From contig NC_092047.1 in the NCBI RefSeq assembly GCF_003086295.3, positions 118,832,449 to 118,896,448 of the forward strand: a stretch of 64,000 bases of DNA, given 5' to 3'. The notes beneath the pieces are model-generated. The model was not told the DNA's origin. It did no database searches and worked only from the letters and a program-made list of their open reading frames with translations. Position numbers and translations under genes: made by a program. Positions within the stretch are counted from its first letter, which is position 1; each line of letters starts with the position of its first letter. Source of the stretch: Arachis hypogaea. Its lineage: Eukaryota; Streptophyta; Magnoliopsida; Fabales; Fabaceae. Positions 11,760 through 25,614 of this stretch are shown here, in pieces.

Positions 11760-12330
11760 TAATGTTTTACAATTTCAACCGTTTTAATTAATATCACACG
11801 GAGGGTTCTTTAATTTAACCGTGGAGTTTAAGTTTATTAATTTATTATTACTAATTAATATATCTCGGTGAAAATTAAAGAAACATACTTGTATTATATA
11901 TGTCTCATCTAGATACTATAGAATTTTTGTTGTTTTAGTGTTTACTATTTATTTACTTAACATTACTTTTTTTTTTAGTTTATAGTAAATGATGTTCTTA
12001 GGACAAATTAATTTACTAATATATATTATTTTTGCATAAATATATTTTTGTTCTTTTATAGTATTTTGTTTTTAATTTAGTTAAATGTTACTTATTTTAA
12101 TTAATTTTTAATAAATTAAAATAAAAAAATGACAAAAAAATAAAAAAATCAAATATGTTGATTTGGCATATAATAAAAATTCAGTTAAACCTAAAAGAAA
12201 AGCTGCAATAAAAAGTGGCGGCGGTTGTTATCCGTTGCTATTTGGCTGCAAAATCACCGCAATCTACTGAGATTATTGTAGTCATATATGTTTAAATAGT
12301 TAAGGAATATAATATTTTTTAAAAGTTTCT

Positions 12331-12872
12331 GCAATTAAAACGAGTTAAATCTCAATTTGTCTCGATGTTTATAATGATTTCCACAATTTTATTGGTCCTA
12401 ATTAGAACTCCTAAATTTGTAACCGTGGCTCCGTCTTGTCCCTGCGATTATCTCCGTCAGCGAAATGCTGATCTGACGCAATTGCATGACATAGTGGACA
12501 TTACTTAAACTACGGCGCATTGGTTTCGGACCCAAACTTTTTGGAAACCACGTAGGGTAAGGATTTTCTTGATGTTTTGCAACTTATGATCGTCGTAGTA
12601 AAAAAAAGAGAGTTTTAACTCACAAAAAACTGAAACGACGTGGTTTCCAAAGGGTTTGGGCACGAAACCAATATTGTCGTTTGAGTAGTGTTCACTGAGT
12701 CATGCAATTGCGTCAGATCAGTATTTCGATAATGGAGATAATTGCAGGAATAAGTTGGAACCACAATTACAAAATTTAAAGATTCTAATTAGGATCAACG
12801 AAATTGTAAGAATTGTTCTTAACACTGAACTAAATTTCAGAAGCCAAATTGATATTTAATTCCAATAAAAAC
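12331..12872. mobile_element. Large foldback element (long inverted repeat)
   Basis: Two imperfectly complementary arms (about 12331-12554 and 12637-12872) surround an 82-bp loop. Anchors are GGAAACCACGTA against ACGTGGTTTCC next to the loop and GACGCAATTGCATGAC against its complement mid-arm. It resembles Mutator-derived foldback MITEs of legumes. A transcript across it would form a very long hairpin. Confidence 0.8.
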
Positions 12873-15800
12873 ATTGAAATGAAAGCAATTTAATACATAC
12901 TTATTACAACGTTGGCAGCTTTAATTTTCACTACTAACTTAGTAATAAACTATATTAATACACATACAGTAAACATATTAATACATATACAATAAATAGA
13001 TGACATGTATACAGTATATTAAAATGAGTTTAATTGATCAACCAAACCAAAATGAATTCCATCTTCTCAAACACTCATAAAAGATTATTTAGTCATTATT
13101 TACAATATAACCTAGCAAGTGGGGCACTTAATAAGTAATATGTGAACGAAAGATAAGGAACTATAGTAGTAGTTAATTAGAGGCATGCAAAGTCTTTCAA
13201 TGAAGATATATTAAATAATCATACATAATAAACGTCATGTTAGGGAGAAAATAAGTTTAGACGGCAATGCTTCGGTCACATTTAATTTATATAAACTTCG
13301 TTTTGTTAATTGAAAATGATGTTTCCACGCAAATTATCTTTTCTTTGTGTCCACTTTCAAGTGTTTCAGGCGACTTTATAGTGGCTGCTTAATCGTTTCT
13401 ATATTAAACTACCTTTTAATTTTTTTTCATTATTAATCACTAGTTATATAAAATAATAAATATTTTTGCTTAATTTTTTTATTGACAGAGTAGTTACAAA
13501 AAGTGATATAATTATTACGAATAAGTTCAACTAGATAGTCAACTTTTTGAAATAATTATTTGTCTATCTTAAATTATAAATACTAAAATTTAAATATTAT
13601 TAAACCTTAAATTATATTATGATTGTAAAAAAAAACCTAAATTTTCTAGAAAAATAAAATTTTTAAAAATAAATTTACGCTAAAAAACAAGTAATATTTA
13701 GTAATTGAAAGTGATTCCCCATAATTATTCAATATGAATACATGAGAAATAAAAGGATTATTAATTAATTACCGTGCTCGACGAGGGTAGAAATAAAATA
13801 ATCAATAAAATTGCTTTAAAAAATTGCATGGTTGGTGAAGAACTCATGAGTGCATGCATTATGCATTTTTAGATTGTGTGACAAAAAAAATCATTTCTTA
13901 CAAATTTGTATAATTTTTTTAAAACAAAAACATATTTTTTTTTGGAAAATTAACTAAGAAAAATATTTTATGGCTAGAATTAATTTGAAATTTTTTAATT
14001 ATCAAAAACATCAAATTGTAAGAATTAAAAAAAAATAAAATCAATAGATAGGATGATATGTATTCATTGATGAATATTGAAAGAGAAATCAAGTCTGAAG
14101 GGTCACTATCGGCCTAGCTGGTCCACCTAAAAAATTAAAGAAAAAACTAGAATTAATTAATTGAATAAGTCAGAGATTAAGTTAATATACATCTACCATT
14201 TAACACTACATGAAAAATAAATTAAAGTATGCAAAGCAAAGCTTGTGGGATTATTATTAACTAAATTTATTATCACTCTTGTTACTAGTGTATTAATAAG
14301 CACTAATATGCGTATTATATTACTATTTTATTTATTGAATATGTATAAAAATAATAATTAAAATAAAATTACTTGAGATAAAAAATAATTTAAAATTTAA
14401 TTAAGAAGTGTCATGTACTCATGTTCAAGTTTTATTTAGAAATAGAAAAAAATATTTTTTATAAATGATATATAATAAAATATATTTTACTACGTAACTT
14501 TTTCATATTTTCATTATATATAATATAGAAATATAGAATTACTTACCGTTTGATATATATCAGTCTAAATTAAACATATAATCAAGTGATAGTTCAACAT
14601 TAATTAAGAATATGGCATTTCCATAGAAATAAGATGCAATATATTGTTCAACCTGCAAAAATAAAATTGTGTTAAACTTTAAAATTTTAAGATGTAATAT
14701 ATTATAGAAAAAAAGTTTGCTTGAATTGATCGAATAGCTAGCTTACTCATCCGATTAAATAAATGTTGGGAGAAGAGTTAGTATAAAATTTAAAAAATGA
14801 CTAAAGTTTAATTTTTGAATATAAAAAGATTAAAATAAAAATTTTAAAAAAGGTTAAATTTTACATTATATATACAACAAATTATTGGTTAACATTAAAT
14901 TATTAAATAAAATTTAAATTCATGATAAATTAATTCTTAGTCTAACAAAAATACCATGAGAAAAAAAAAGTAAATTGAAGATATTTGTCTAGTTGTGTAT
15001 ATATATATATATTTTCCATGTAGCAGTTGAAGAAGTTACATCATTATATTACAGTCGTGTATATATATTCATGGTCAAAAATGGAATTATATGGGATAAT
15101 GATGATATTGAATTTCAAAAGGTAGATCACTTGAGGCTTCCAATGGCATTAATGAAGTTAGCAAAAGTATTATTGTTGAAATAGTTACGTCACATTGAGA
15201 TATAAAGTTTGCTTAAGTGTGATATGACATTTAACTAACCCTTTGACACTTCGATATTGATATAGTTACTATTAGTGCTCTCAGATTTTTTATATCATTA
15301 TTGAATATATATTAACGTGACGCTAATTTTGTTTGGATTGTGGATTTGTAATTGACCACTTTTACGAGATATATATAGTTGTTTCTTTTTCCCAATTTTA
15401 ACTCATAGACTCATAGTCATAGACCCTTAGTTTAGTTTGTATCGTTAAGAAGTTAAGACTGGCTTTTATCGCTAACTTTTTAAGTTTGCAGCTTAAATTA
15501 CATTTTGTTTTGTATTATAGAAAGATTTACATAAGAGATGCTTCTATAAAAACGTGTAAAATGTACACTTAAGTGATTAAACGAATTAATGAATCAGTTA
15601 TTTTGAATTTCTTAATAAATTAGAATAAAATCGATTTTTTTTAACAATAACAATAAATCCAATTTTTTTAGAATTTTAATTGTATTTTTAAATTTTTAAG
15701 GATTTAAATATTAGTCAGAGATATACTTATCTTTTTATCCAAAAATTTAAAAATATTCGATTTAGATCGTGTAATTCGATCAAGTCAAACTGGGTTTAAT

Positions 15801-16501
15801 AATTATAATACAATTGGGTTATTATTGTTGTTATAATAAACCGATTTTGTTCTGATTTATTAAAAAATAAATTATTAACTGATTTAATAAAGATGTCCAA
15901 TAATAACATGACAAATATAAACATCTTTTAAAAAAATATTTTTAGTGCCTTTATTAAAGTGGTCTCTTTTACATAATTATACTATATATTATATTAATTA
16001 AAATACTAATGGTCTCACAGTTAATTAATTGTGTAATTCTAATATATAAAAATTTTGTTCCATTAATAATACTTAATCTATTCAAGGCACTTTATACTTA
16101 TTTTATTTATATTTTCATGTATTTTATAAATGAAAATGGAATAGGAAAGACAAAACATAAGAGGTTATATAAATTATGGATGCATTTATTTTGTTCAATT
16201 AATTTTACATTCTTATATTTTGATCAATGTTTTTTTTTTTAATTACATGATTTGATAAAATACGTTTTCCTATCCCATAAAATTAATTTTTCCTTAAAAG
16301 GAAAAATTAACCACCTCTTACAAAATGTTTTTTTGTTTTTTTGGGTATTAAGAGTCTTGACTTGTACTTCATTCGCATGCACAGTCTGTAGAGTGTAGAC
16401 ACACATATAGTCAACGATTAAAGAAGGCAGAAGGGCAATACCGTAATTAGATGAAAATTGAAGGGCATTTGAGTCATCTCATGTTATCTATTCCCACACA
16501 C
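12873..16501. other. AT-rich intergenic region
   Basis: No gene supported. Open frames at 14993-15184 and 16009-16242 are AT-driven, lack recognisable motifs and are not credible. Contains short AT arrays and scattered A/T runs. Confidence 0.65.
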
Positions 16502-16508
16502 TATATAA
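16502..16508 (+). promoter_or_regulatory. TATA box of the F-box gene
   Basis: TATATAA about 90 bp upstream of the ATG at 16598, followed by a CT-rich leader (CTTCTCACTCTCTCACC), as is usual in plant core promoters. Confidence 0.75.
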
Positions 16509-16597
16509 GTACCTATTCTCATTTTTTCTCAAACCACAAAAGCTTCTCACTCTCTCACCGCTAAAACGAACACACACACCAAACTCTCTTTTCTAAC

Positions 16598-17641
16598 ATG
16601 GCTTGCACCTCCGGCGAGTCGTCCACGGCGGAACAACGCAGCGGAGCTGCCACAATTTCCGCCCTCCACCCCGACGTGATCGAGTCCCACATACTCACGC
16701 GCCTCGACGGAGCCTCGCTTGGCTCTGCCGCTGCAACATGCTCACAACTCCACGCTCTCTCCTCCAGCGACCACCTATGGTCACGCGCCTGCCGCTCCAT
16801 GTGGCCGTCCAGTAACTCGCCACGTGTCAGTCAAGTCATTTCCACGTTCCCCAACGCTTCCCGCTCTTTCTTCTCCGACTCCTTCACCGCTTCTCGTCCT
16901 CCCGTAACCGCTATAACTAACTCCTCCAACGGCTTCACGAAAATCCAGGAAGCAGTAACAACGGAAATAATCTCAGCCGTTGATCTCTTCTACGGTGAAG
17001 ATCTCATGTTATCGAAAGTTATCGAAACCGAAACCGAGACTGGTTGGTTCCTGTGCTCGCCGTTCCGCGTTGACCTCTTGGACCCGAAGGAGGCGGTTAG
17101 AACTGAGGTTAGCTATCGTGATGACACGTGTCATAACATGGTTGAAAGGTTGAGGCTGAGCTGGATTGTGATCGATCCCGCCGCGAAGCGAGCGGTGAAC
17201 GTGGCGAGCCGGAGAGCGGTGTCGGTGCGGCGGCACTGGCTGACCGGTGAGGTGGAGGCGAGGTTTCCGATGGTTGTGTCGGGCGGAGAGAGAGGGACGG
17301 CGGCGGAAGCGGCCGTGTGCGGCGCGGTGGTGACGTGGGGAGTGAGTGACGGAGGGGAGATGAACGTGAGAGAGGTGAGTCTGCAAATTGAAGACATGGA
17401 TGGGACGCACTTGAACGGTAGGGATAGTTTGGTAATTTTGAAGAGGGCGCTGGAGGGTAAAAGGGTAAAAGCGAACGTTGAAGAAGAAGAGAAAAGTTAC
17501 AAAGAGTTTATGAAGGAGAAGGAAGAAAGGAAAGAGAGAAAGGCGAGAGTTGAGGGAAGGTTGGATATGCTTTGCGTGGGTCTAGCGACGTTAGCGTTTG
17601 CGGGGCTTTTTGGTCTTTTTGTCTTCTGGAGATGGCACTGA
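16598..17641 (+). CDS. F-box protein, At2g36090/At2g27310-like
   Basis: Single-exon gene, 347 aa, predicted substrate receptor of an SCF (SKP1-CUL1-F-box) E3 ubiquitin ligase. The F-box lies near residues 22-68 (ALHPDVIESHILTRLDG, then the CSQLHALSSSDHLWSRAC core with the usual Leu and Trp). A family-typical middle region follows (AVDLFYGEDLMLSKV, GWFLCSPFRVDLLDPKE, LRLSWIVIDP). There are no LRR or Kelch repeats. Residues about 290-322 are strongly charged Lys/Glu-rich and likely helical. A hydrophobic tail (LCVGLATLAFAGLFGLFVFW) near 326-345 looks like a C-terminal membrane anchor, which the At2g36090 group also tends to have. The ATG follows a TATA box and short leader and the reading frame is GC-rich in AT-rich surroundings. 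Substrate unknown. Confidence 0.93.
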   Translation: MACTSGESSTAEQRSGAATISALHPDVIESHILTRLDGASLGSAAATCSQLHALSSSDHLWSRACRSMWPSSNSPRVSQVISTFPNASRSFFSDSFTASRPPVTAITNSSNGFTKIQEAVTTEIISAVDLFYGEDLMLSKVIETETETGWFLCSPFRVDLLDPKEAVRTEVSYRDDTCHNMVERLRLSWIVIDPAAKRAVNVASRRAVSVRRHWLTGEVEARFPMVVSGGERGTAAEAAVCGAVVTWGVSDGGEMNVREVSLQIEDMDGTHLNGRDSLVILKRALEGKRVKANVEEEEKSYKEFMKEKEERKERKARVEGRLDMLCVGLATLAFAGLFGLFVFWRWH

Positions 17642-18585
17642 AAATACACTTGAACGAAACGACGAACGTTCTTTCTGTCGTTTAACATTTTACGGAGCAA
17701 ATCGATGTGTGTGAAATTGTGAATGAAAGAGCGAAACATACATTTGTGGATTAGTGAGAGATTTTACATTACTAAGAGATTTTACATTACTACACGGATC
17801 AAAGTATCTGTTGTTGTTATACTGAATTAATATTTACTAGTAAAGATAGCAATGTATAATTAAATGTGTAATATGTAACTTGGAACTTGTAGTAATAGAA
17901 CTCAACTAAAATCATGTTCATTATGTTTGTGATGGGGAATCTGTTCCCATTTTGTCTACACATAACTACCAACTCTCATAGAAGCATATTGAGGAATGAA
18001 TGATAAAGAATGGTTAGAACTTAGAAGCAAATATCAAATTCCTCTCTCTAGAGTAAAATATTGTCATTGAAATTGAAAAGATAATATATATACTTTTCAA
18101 TATCTTATGAATCATCATCGTGTAATATATATCAATATGAGTATGATTATCTAATTTTGATGATTTATATTTGCTGTTGAGCATATTTATATATTGATCT
18201 GACATTAGATCATAATAATAATGGTCAAGATTCTCGCTAGACTTGTATAGTACTTCATATTATATACATTTTCCTTTTCAATATGATTAAACATGCCATG
18301 TTTAACTGATAATTAAGAAATGGATGTTCACTTGTTCAAGACTATATGAGTTTTTTGAATGCTTGAAAGTCTAAGGTAAAAAGTTAAAAAACAGATATAT
18401 TGAAGCTAAATCATCTGCACGTGCGTCTCGCATGGATCCTGAAGATGAATTCACAGTTCACTATTCGACAACACACATGGGAGTTTAATTTCTAATGAAG
18501 ATAACTTCAACTGGCCAACTATACAGACACTCTTATAAGGTAATAAAAAGTTCGCAAATTGTATAAATATACCTAAACAAATGTG
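17642..18585. other. Intergenic: F-box 3' flank up to the Copia insertion
   Basis: Presumed 3' UTR of the F-box gene followed by AT-rich DNA with no supported gene. A TTTTACATTACTA unit is repeated near 17760-17793. Confidence 0.65.
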
Positions 18586-18590
18586 ATAAT
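18586..18590. repeat. Target-site duplication, left copy (ATAAT)
   Basis: ATAAT directly before the 5' LTR; identical to 23061-23065. Confidence 0.95.
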
Positions 18591-18833
18591 TGTTACCTAG
18601 ATTATTTCTTTATCAATAATAAGTTTACCATTGTAATTATTTTGTAGTGAGAGTACATAAAAAAAATTACATAGTATATAAGGTGTAATAACTCAACAAA
18701 TATTTTCTAAGGGAGATTTTTTATTCTCTCCAACAATGAGAAGAACCTATCTCTCTCCCTCTCTTAATCCCTTCTGATTCATCAAACCATCAACATCACA
18801 GCTTGAACAGCTTAGGGCATGAGATTTTCTTCA
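18591..18833 (+). repeat. 5' LTR of the Copia element
   Basis: 243 bp, TG...CA ends, with GTATATAAGG at about 18674-18683 as probable LTR TATA box. The sequence right after it (TGGTGCGGTGAGCG) occupies the primer-binding position but is not the usual iMet site. Confidence 0.97.
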
Positions 18834-19107
18834 TGGTGCGGTGAGCGTGGAGAGCAACCAAGCTGTGAATAAAAAAAAAGTTGTGAATTGAGATCAATCC
18901 AATTTTGCCATTCTCTTTCTATCCCTAATTTTTCTTTCGACATTTTCTTTCCCCCATTCTTACCTCTTCCTTCAAACTCATCCAATAGAGTTTGATGACA
19001 GGCTATTTCGCAAGATTCTTTCTTGGTGAATATAGCTGTTCCGATCAACGTGTTGGAAGGAAGAAGATATGAATCCCTATTACTCTGTGATTCATTGATT
19101 TCTCAAA

Positions 19108-21849
19108 ATGGCAAACATGGCAAACAGATCCTCCCATTGCAGAGGTCGTGGAGCTACATTGGCTTGCTCTCATTGCAACAAGCAAGGCCACACAGAAAAT
19201 GTATGCTATAAGAAGCATGGGTACTCCTCCCACTTCTACCAATGGCAGCAACATAACACCACCATCAATCACGTGATCACTGAGGGGCATGATGATATAG
19301 TCAGTGACAAACAATTCCAGCTCAATTGTCTCCAAGAGAACATTGGAATATCAAGATCTGGATTCACTCCAGAGCAAAGATTTGCCTTGTTAGAGTTGAT
19401 CAAAGACAAAAGTGTGCAGCAACAACCTCATAATGCAAATCAAATTTTGACTAATTCCATTCACACTTCCACTCCAGGTAAAACCATTGCATTACATTTT
19501 AATGCGAGAATTATGAACATTATCACTCCAAAATCTGCACTATGGATCATTGATTCCAGTGCAACAGATCATGTGACTTTTGACTTAAAAGATTTTGCAA
19601 GTTTTCAAAATATTGATCCAATCAATGTGATATTGCCAAATGGAACCAAAACTGTTAGCACTATCATTGGCACAATCACATTCTCTAAAAATTTTTTTCT
19701 CAAAAATGTTTTATACATTCCTTCTCTTGATTTTAAATTGATATCTGTGTCAAAGTTAACCTCAAACTTACATTGTCAATTGTTAATCAATGATAAGTGT
19801 TGTGAGATACAAGATAGATCCACATCAAAAATGATTGGCATTGCTGAGTGTATAGAAGGGTTATATACAATGAGTAGAGAACCAGAATTCTCTCATTTTC
19901 CCCCTCTTCCAACAAAGCAAGCTTCATTGGCGGTAACTACTACTACTACTCATCCCACCACACCTTCACACAGTGAGCACAACAACATTTGGCATCTTAG
20001 ATTAGGACACATACCCATGCATAAATTGATTTTTCTGAAGAAGTATTATCCTTTTATAGATAGTATTGCTTCAAATTTTCCTTGTGATTCATGTCATTTT
20101 GCAAAACAAAAGAAATTATCTTTTAATCTTAGTACAACTAAAATAAAAGATTGTTTTGATTTAGTTCATATGGATATCTGGGGTCCTATTTCTGTCCCTT
20201 CCAATGAAGGACATAGGTATTTTTTGACTGTGGTGGATGGTAAGAGCAAATTCACTTGGATTTTTTTTATGAAAACCAAATCTAAAGCATCACAATTGGT
20301 TATTAATTTTGTGAATTTTGTCAGAGTACATTTTGAAAAACAAGTTAAGTGTATAAGGACCGACAATGGGCCAGAATTCACTCTAAAATCCTTTTTTGCA
20401 TCAACTGGAATTTTACACCAAACTTCTTGTGTAGAAACACCAGAGCAAAACGGGATTGTAGAGAGAAAACACCAGCATATTTTAGGTGTTGCTAGAGCAC
20501 TGCTATTTCAATCAGGTATTCCACATTGTTTTTGGCAATACGCAGTTGCTCACGCCATTCACCTAATTAATAGGCTGCCCAGCACTAACCTGAATAATGC
20601 TAGTCCTTATAAGCTTTTGTATGGCAACTTACCTGACCTTTCATATTTAAGAGTATTTGGTTCTCTTGCATATGCCTCCACATTAACAAATTCAAGAACA
20701 AAATTAGACCCAAGAGCCAGAAAAACAGCTTTTCTTGGTTTTAAATTAGGAACAAAGGATTTTCGACTTATTGATTTAAAATCAAAGGAAATTTTCATAT
20801 CCAGAAATGTAATTTTTTATGAAACTCATTTTCCATTTTTACATTCCACTAGCACTGACATTTCTGTAGTGCCCATTCGTACTCCACAATGCATTGATCT
20901 TTTTCAATATGATACACCATCCACACATCATTTGCAATCACCCACACATACCACACTCATAGATTCAAATGAACATTTCTCACGCTCAATGCACTCACCC
21001 ATTTCCTCACACACCATTGCACCCATTACCACACCACACACTAATAATGCACCTGCATCACAACACTCTGACATCACACATGACTGCATTACTAGAAAGT
21101 CTGAAAGAGTCAAGAAACCGCCTGCTTATTTGAAGGACTATCATTGTATGACAACCCACACAGCTCACTCTAGCAATGTTTCCAACTCTAACTCTTTATA
21201 TCCTATCTCACAACACTTGTCATATGATAAACTAATCCCGAAATATAAGTCACTTTCTCTAGCCATCACCTCAAATCAAGAACCTAGCACTTATGAGGAA
21301 GCGGCTGCACATGAATGTTGGAGAAAGGCAATACAAGATGAATTGACAGCTCTAGATCAGAACAGAACTTGGTGTCTCACTGAACTCCCAAAAGATAAGA
21401 AGGCTGTGGGTTGCAAATGGGTTTTTCGGGTAAAATTCAATCCCGATGGCACCATAGAAAGGCACAAAGCGAGGCTAGTTGCAAAAGGATTCACTCAAGT
21501 GCAAGGAGTAGATTATGGTGATACTTTTAGTCCAGTTGTCAAAATGACTACCCTACGAGTAATGTTAGCATTAGCAGCGGCAAAGAAATGGCATTTGAAA
21601 CAGCTGGATGTCAACACTGCCTTCCTTCATGGAGATTTGGACAAAGAAGTTTATATGAAGATACCACCCGGTTTGGCTGTGTCACAACCAGGTTTGGTTT
21701 GTAAATTACAAAAATCTCTATATGGGGTTAAGCAAGCAAGCAGGCAATGGAACATTAAGCTCACTCAGACTCTTCTGGTTATAAGCAGTTTTTTGATGAT
21801 CATTCACTCTTCATTAAGAAACAATCTGAAAGCTTCACTGCCATTCTAG
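19108..21849 (+). pseudogene. Copia gag-pol remnant, part 1 (zinc knuckle to RT)
   Basis: 913-codon frame. It starts only about 20 residues before a CCHC zinc knuckle (CSHCNKQGHTENVC), so the capsid part of gag is absent and the ATG is probably an internal Met. Next comes a protease-like segment where the usual D-S-G-A active-site motif reads D-S-S-A. The integrase follows, with HHCC-type HLRLGH...CDSCHFAKQ and DDE residues in MDIWGP, TDNGPEF and PEQNGIVERKH. The RT amino half (CKWVFRVK, RLVAKGFTQ, QLDVNTAFLHGDL, KSLYGVKQA) follows. The frame breaks at about 21770-21780 and runs into a stop at 21847. The pieces match the polyprotein order of plant Copia elements. Confidence 0.95.
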
Positions 21850-21863
21850 TATATGTTGATGAC

Positions 21864-22826
21864 TTGGTTTTAACCGGGAATGACATTGGTGAAATCAATT
21901 CCATCAAGCAAGATTTGGATGACAAATTCAAAATAAAGGATCTTGGTGATCTCAAATACTTCTTGGGAATGGAAGTAGCACGCTCTAACTCTAGAATTCA
22001 CATTTATCAGCGGAAGTACACCATGGACCTTCTCAGAAATTTTGGTTATCTAGATTGCAAGCCTCTCTCTACTCCATTTGATTATAGTCAGAAACTTTCA
22101 AAGGAATCAGGTACCATTTTAACAGACAACACTATTTACAGACAGCTCATCGGCCGACTCCTTTACCTCACAAATACTAGACCCGATATCTCCTATGCTG
22201 TGGGACGTTTGAGCCAATTTTTGGACTGTGCAACAACTTCTCACCTACAGGCTGCTTTTCGTGTACTCCGATATTTAAAAGGCCGACCTGCAACTGGTCT
22301 CTTCTTCTCCTCTACTTCTAATCTGCATCTCACTGGATTTGCCGATGCTGACTGGGCTACCTGTGCCGATACTCGTCGCTCCGTTTCCGGTTATTGCTTC
22401 ATGCTTGGGAACTCGCTCATTAGCTGGAAGAGTAAAAAGCAAACCACAGTTGCCAAGTCCTCTGCAGAAGCTGAATATAGGTCTCTTGCTGTTGCCACTT
22501 GTGAAGCTAGTTGGTTATCTTTCTTAATGGATTTCATTGGCTTGCCGCTTCAAAAGTCTATCACTCTATTCTGTGACAACCAGTCAGCCATTCACCTTGC
22601 CAATAATCCCATTTTTCACGAAAGAACTAAACACATTGAAGTGGACTGCCACATTGTTCGTGAAAAGCATTTGTCTGGTCTCATTCATCTTATGCCAGTT
22701 CGTTTCAAGGATCAACTTGCTGATTTTCTTACCAAAGCTCTGCCACCGGGTCCTTTTCTTGCCAATGTTTCCAAGCTAGGATTGTTAGATTTACACAATT
22801 CTAGCTTGCGGGAGGGTGTTACCTAG
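21864..22826 (+). pseudogene. Copia pol remnant, part 2 (RT catalytic core and RNase H)
   Basis: 320-codon frame, shifted one register from part 1; it begins at the RT YVDD box region. It contains KDLGDLKYFLGMEV, the RNase H segment (FADADWA, SGYCFMLG, SSAEAEYRSLA, CDNQSAIHLANNP) and the conserved HIEVDCHIVREK tail. The stop codon TAG lies inside the first ten bases of the 3' LTR. Similarity runs without a gap across the break, so a single-base indel near 21775 is the simplest cause. Confidence 0.95.
22807..22816 (+). other. Polypurine tract of the Copia element
   Basis: TTGCGGGAGGG-type purine run immediately before the TG of the 3' LTR; overlaps the end of the pol frame. Confidence 0.75.
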
Positions 22827-23060
22827 ATTATTTCTTTATCAATAATAAGTTTACCATTGTAATTATTTTTTAGTGAGAGTACATAAAAAAAAGGTACATA
22901 GTATATAAGGTGTAATAACTCAACAAATATTTTTTAGGGGGGATTTTTTATTCTCTCCAACAATGAGAAGAACCTATCTCTCTCCCTCTCTTAATCCCTT
23001 CTGATTCACCAAACCATCAACATCACAGCTTGAACAGCTTAGGGCATGAGATTTTCTTCA
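22817..23060 (+). repeat. 3' LTR of the Copia element
   Basis: 244 bp, about 97% identical to the 5' LTR, ending ATTTTCTTCA, followed by target duplication ATAAT. Confidence 0.97.
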
Positions 23061-23065
23061 ATAAT
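23061..23065. repeat. Target-site duplication, right copy (ATAAT)
   Basis: Identical to 18586-18590. Confidence 0.95.
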
Positions 23066-23780
23066 AAGCTCCATTATATAGATGAAAATGGGGTAGTATC
23101 TAATGCATTTGGGTCTAAATTTGACATCAGCTCTACTCACTCATTCATATGCCTTTGAAATTAAACCATCATAATCATGATATATGATGAGGCTATGAGC
23201 AAAAAACAGAAAATATGTCTATATATGGATGTGGTATTTCCTTGCAAGAAACCAAAAATGATATAAATATCCAACATGTAATGTAGTTATGGAGTTTTGA
23301 GCCATGTGTGTGATCACATCTTGCATATCTTTGAATATAGCTCATAGAAAAATTGTGAAAAGAAATACTAATTATCATAGCTTTATTTTTTAAAACTTTT
23401 TTAATATGAAAAAAAAAACATATTTTCACCAAGTTGAAAATCAATTAAGTCTCGAATTTGATCTTCATTTGAGAGTTTGTTGTTAAATAATAAATGATTA
23501 TATATTAAAGTGTGAATTTAAATACCTGATATTTATTACGAGTAAGCTAAATTAAAAATTGGTTAATTTTTGTTTATTTTTATTTTTTTTATCTCGGTAA
23601 GACAATGATTAATCTGTGAGTTTATTACTGGTCAGTGAATTGTTGCTTACACAAAGTGAAATTTGAATTCTCATAACTTTTTTAAACAACAGACAAATAA
23701 GCTAACTATTTGACTAATCCAAATTGGTTAAGAAGTTGGTTAAAGGTTAATTATTATTGATTAACTTGTGTAATTAATTT
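23066..23780. other. Intergenic: Copia element to RPS2 promoter
   Basis: AT-rich, no gene supported. A degraded repeat at about 23580-23740 (GTGAAATTTGAATTCTC) resembles the fragment near 5400-5525. Confidence 0.6.
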
Positions 23781-23785
23781 AAGAA

Positions 23786-23961
23786 TGGGCCAAAGGCCAA
23801 CTGAAGCCTTAGAAATCCATCAACAAAAAGAAAAAAAAGGCCTGACAAAAAATAGTCTAGGCCCAGCCCACACCATTCACTCTCACTCCTAATCCTCTTC
23901 CATATAAAAACCCCAAACCCTAACCTCAACTTCGTTGCCGCAAAACACAAACAAACCCTAA
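23786..23961 (+). promoter_or_regulatory. Ribosomal-protein-type promoter: site II elements, TATA box, two teloboxes
   Basis: TGGGCC at 23786-23791; a tandem pair TGGGCT/TGGGCC on the minus strand (23860-23870); TATAAAA at 23903-23909; AAACCCTAA teloboxes at 23915-23923 and 23953-23961. Site II (TCP-bound) combined with teloboxes is the known architecture of plant translation genes and drives expression in dividing cells. Confidence 0.9.
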
Positions 23962-24001
23962 TACAAACTCTTCGGAGCGCAGCCAAAAGACTTGTCCAAA
24001 C

Positions 24002-25614
<1,613 letters not shown>

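Larger units (their letters stand above)
18591..23060 (+). mobile_element. Ty1-Copia LTR retrotransposon, gag-truncated, pol frameshifted
   Basis: 4,470 bp, LTRs of 243 and 244 bp beginning TGTTACCTAG and ending TTCTTCA, flanked by the 5-bp duplication ATAAT. Protease-integrase-RT-RNase H order places it in Copia. The two LTRs differ by about seven substitutions and one indel (about 3%), so it inserted long after the LINE and MITE remnants nearby; with a commonly used plant rate of 1.3e-8 per site per year this is about one million years (rough inference). The gag N-terminus is missing and pol has a frameshift, so it cannot be autonomous as it stands. Confidence 0.97.
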
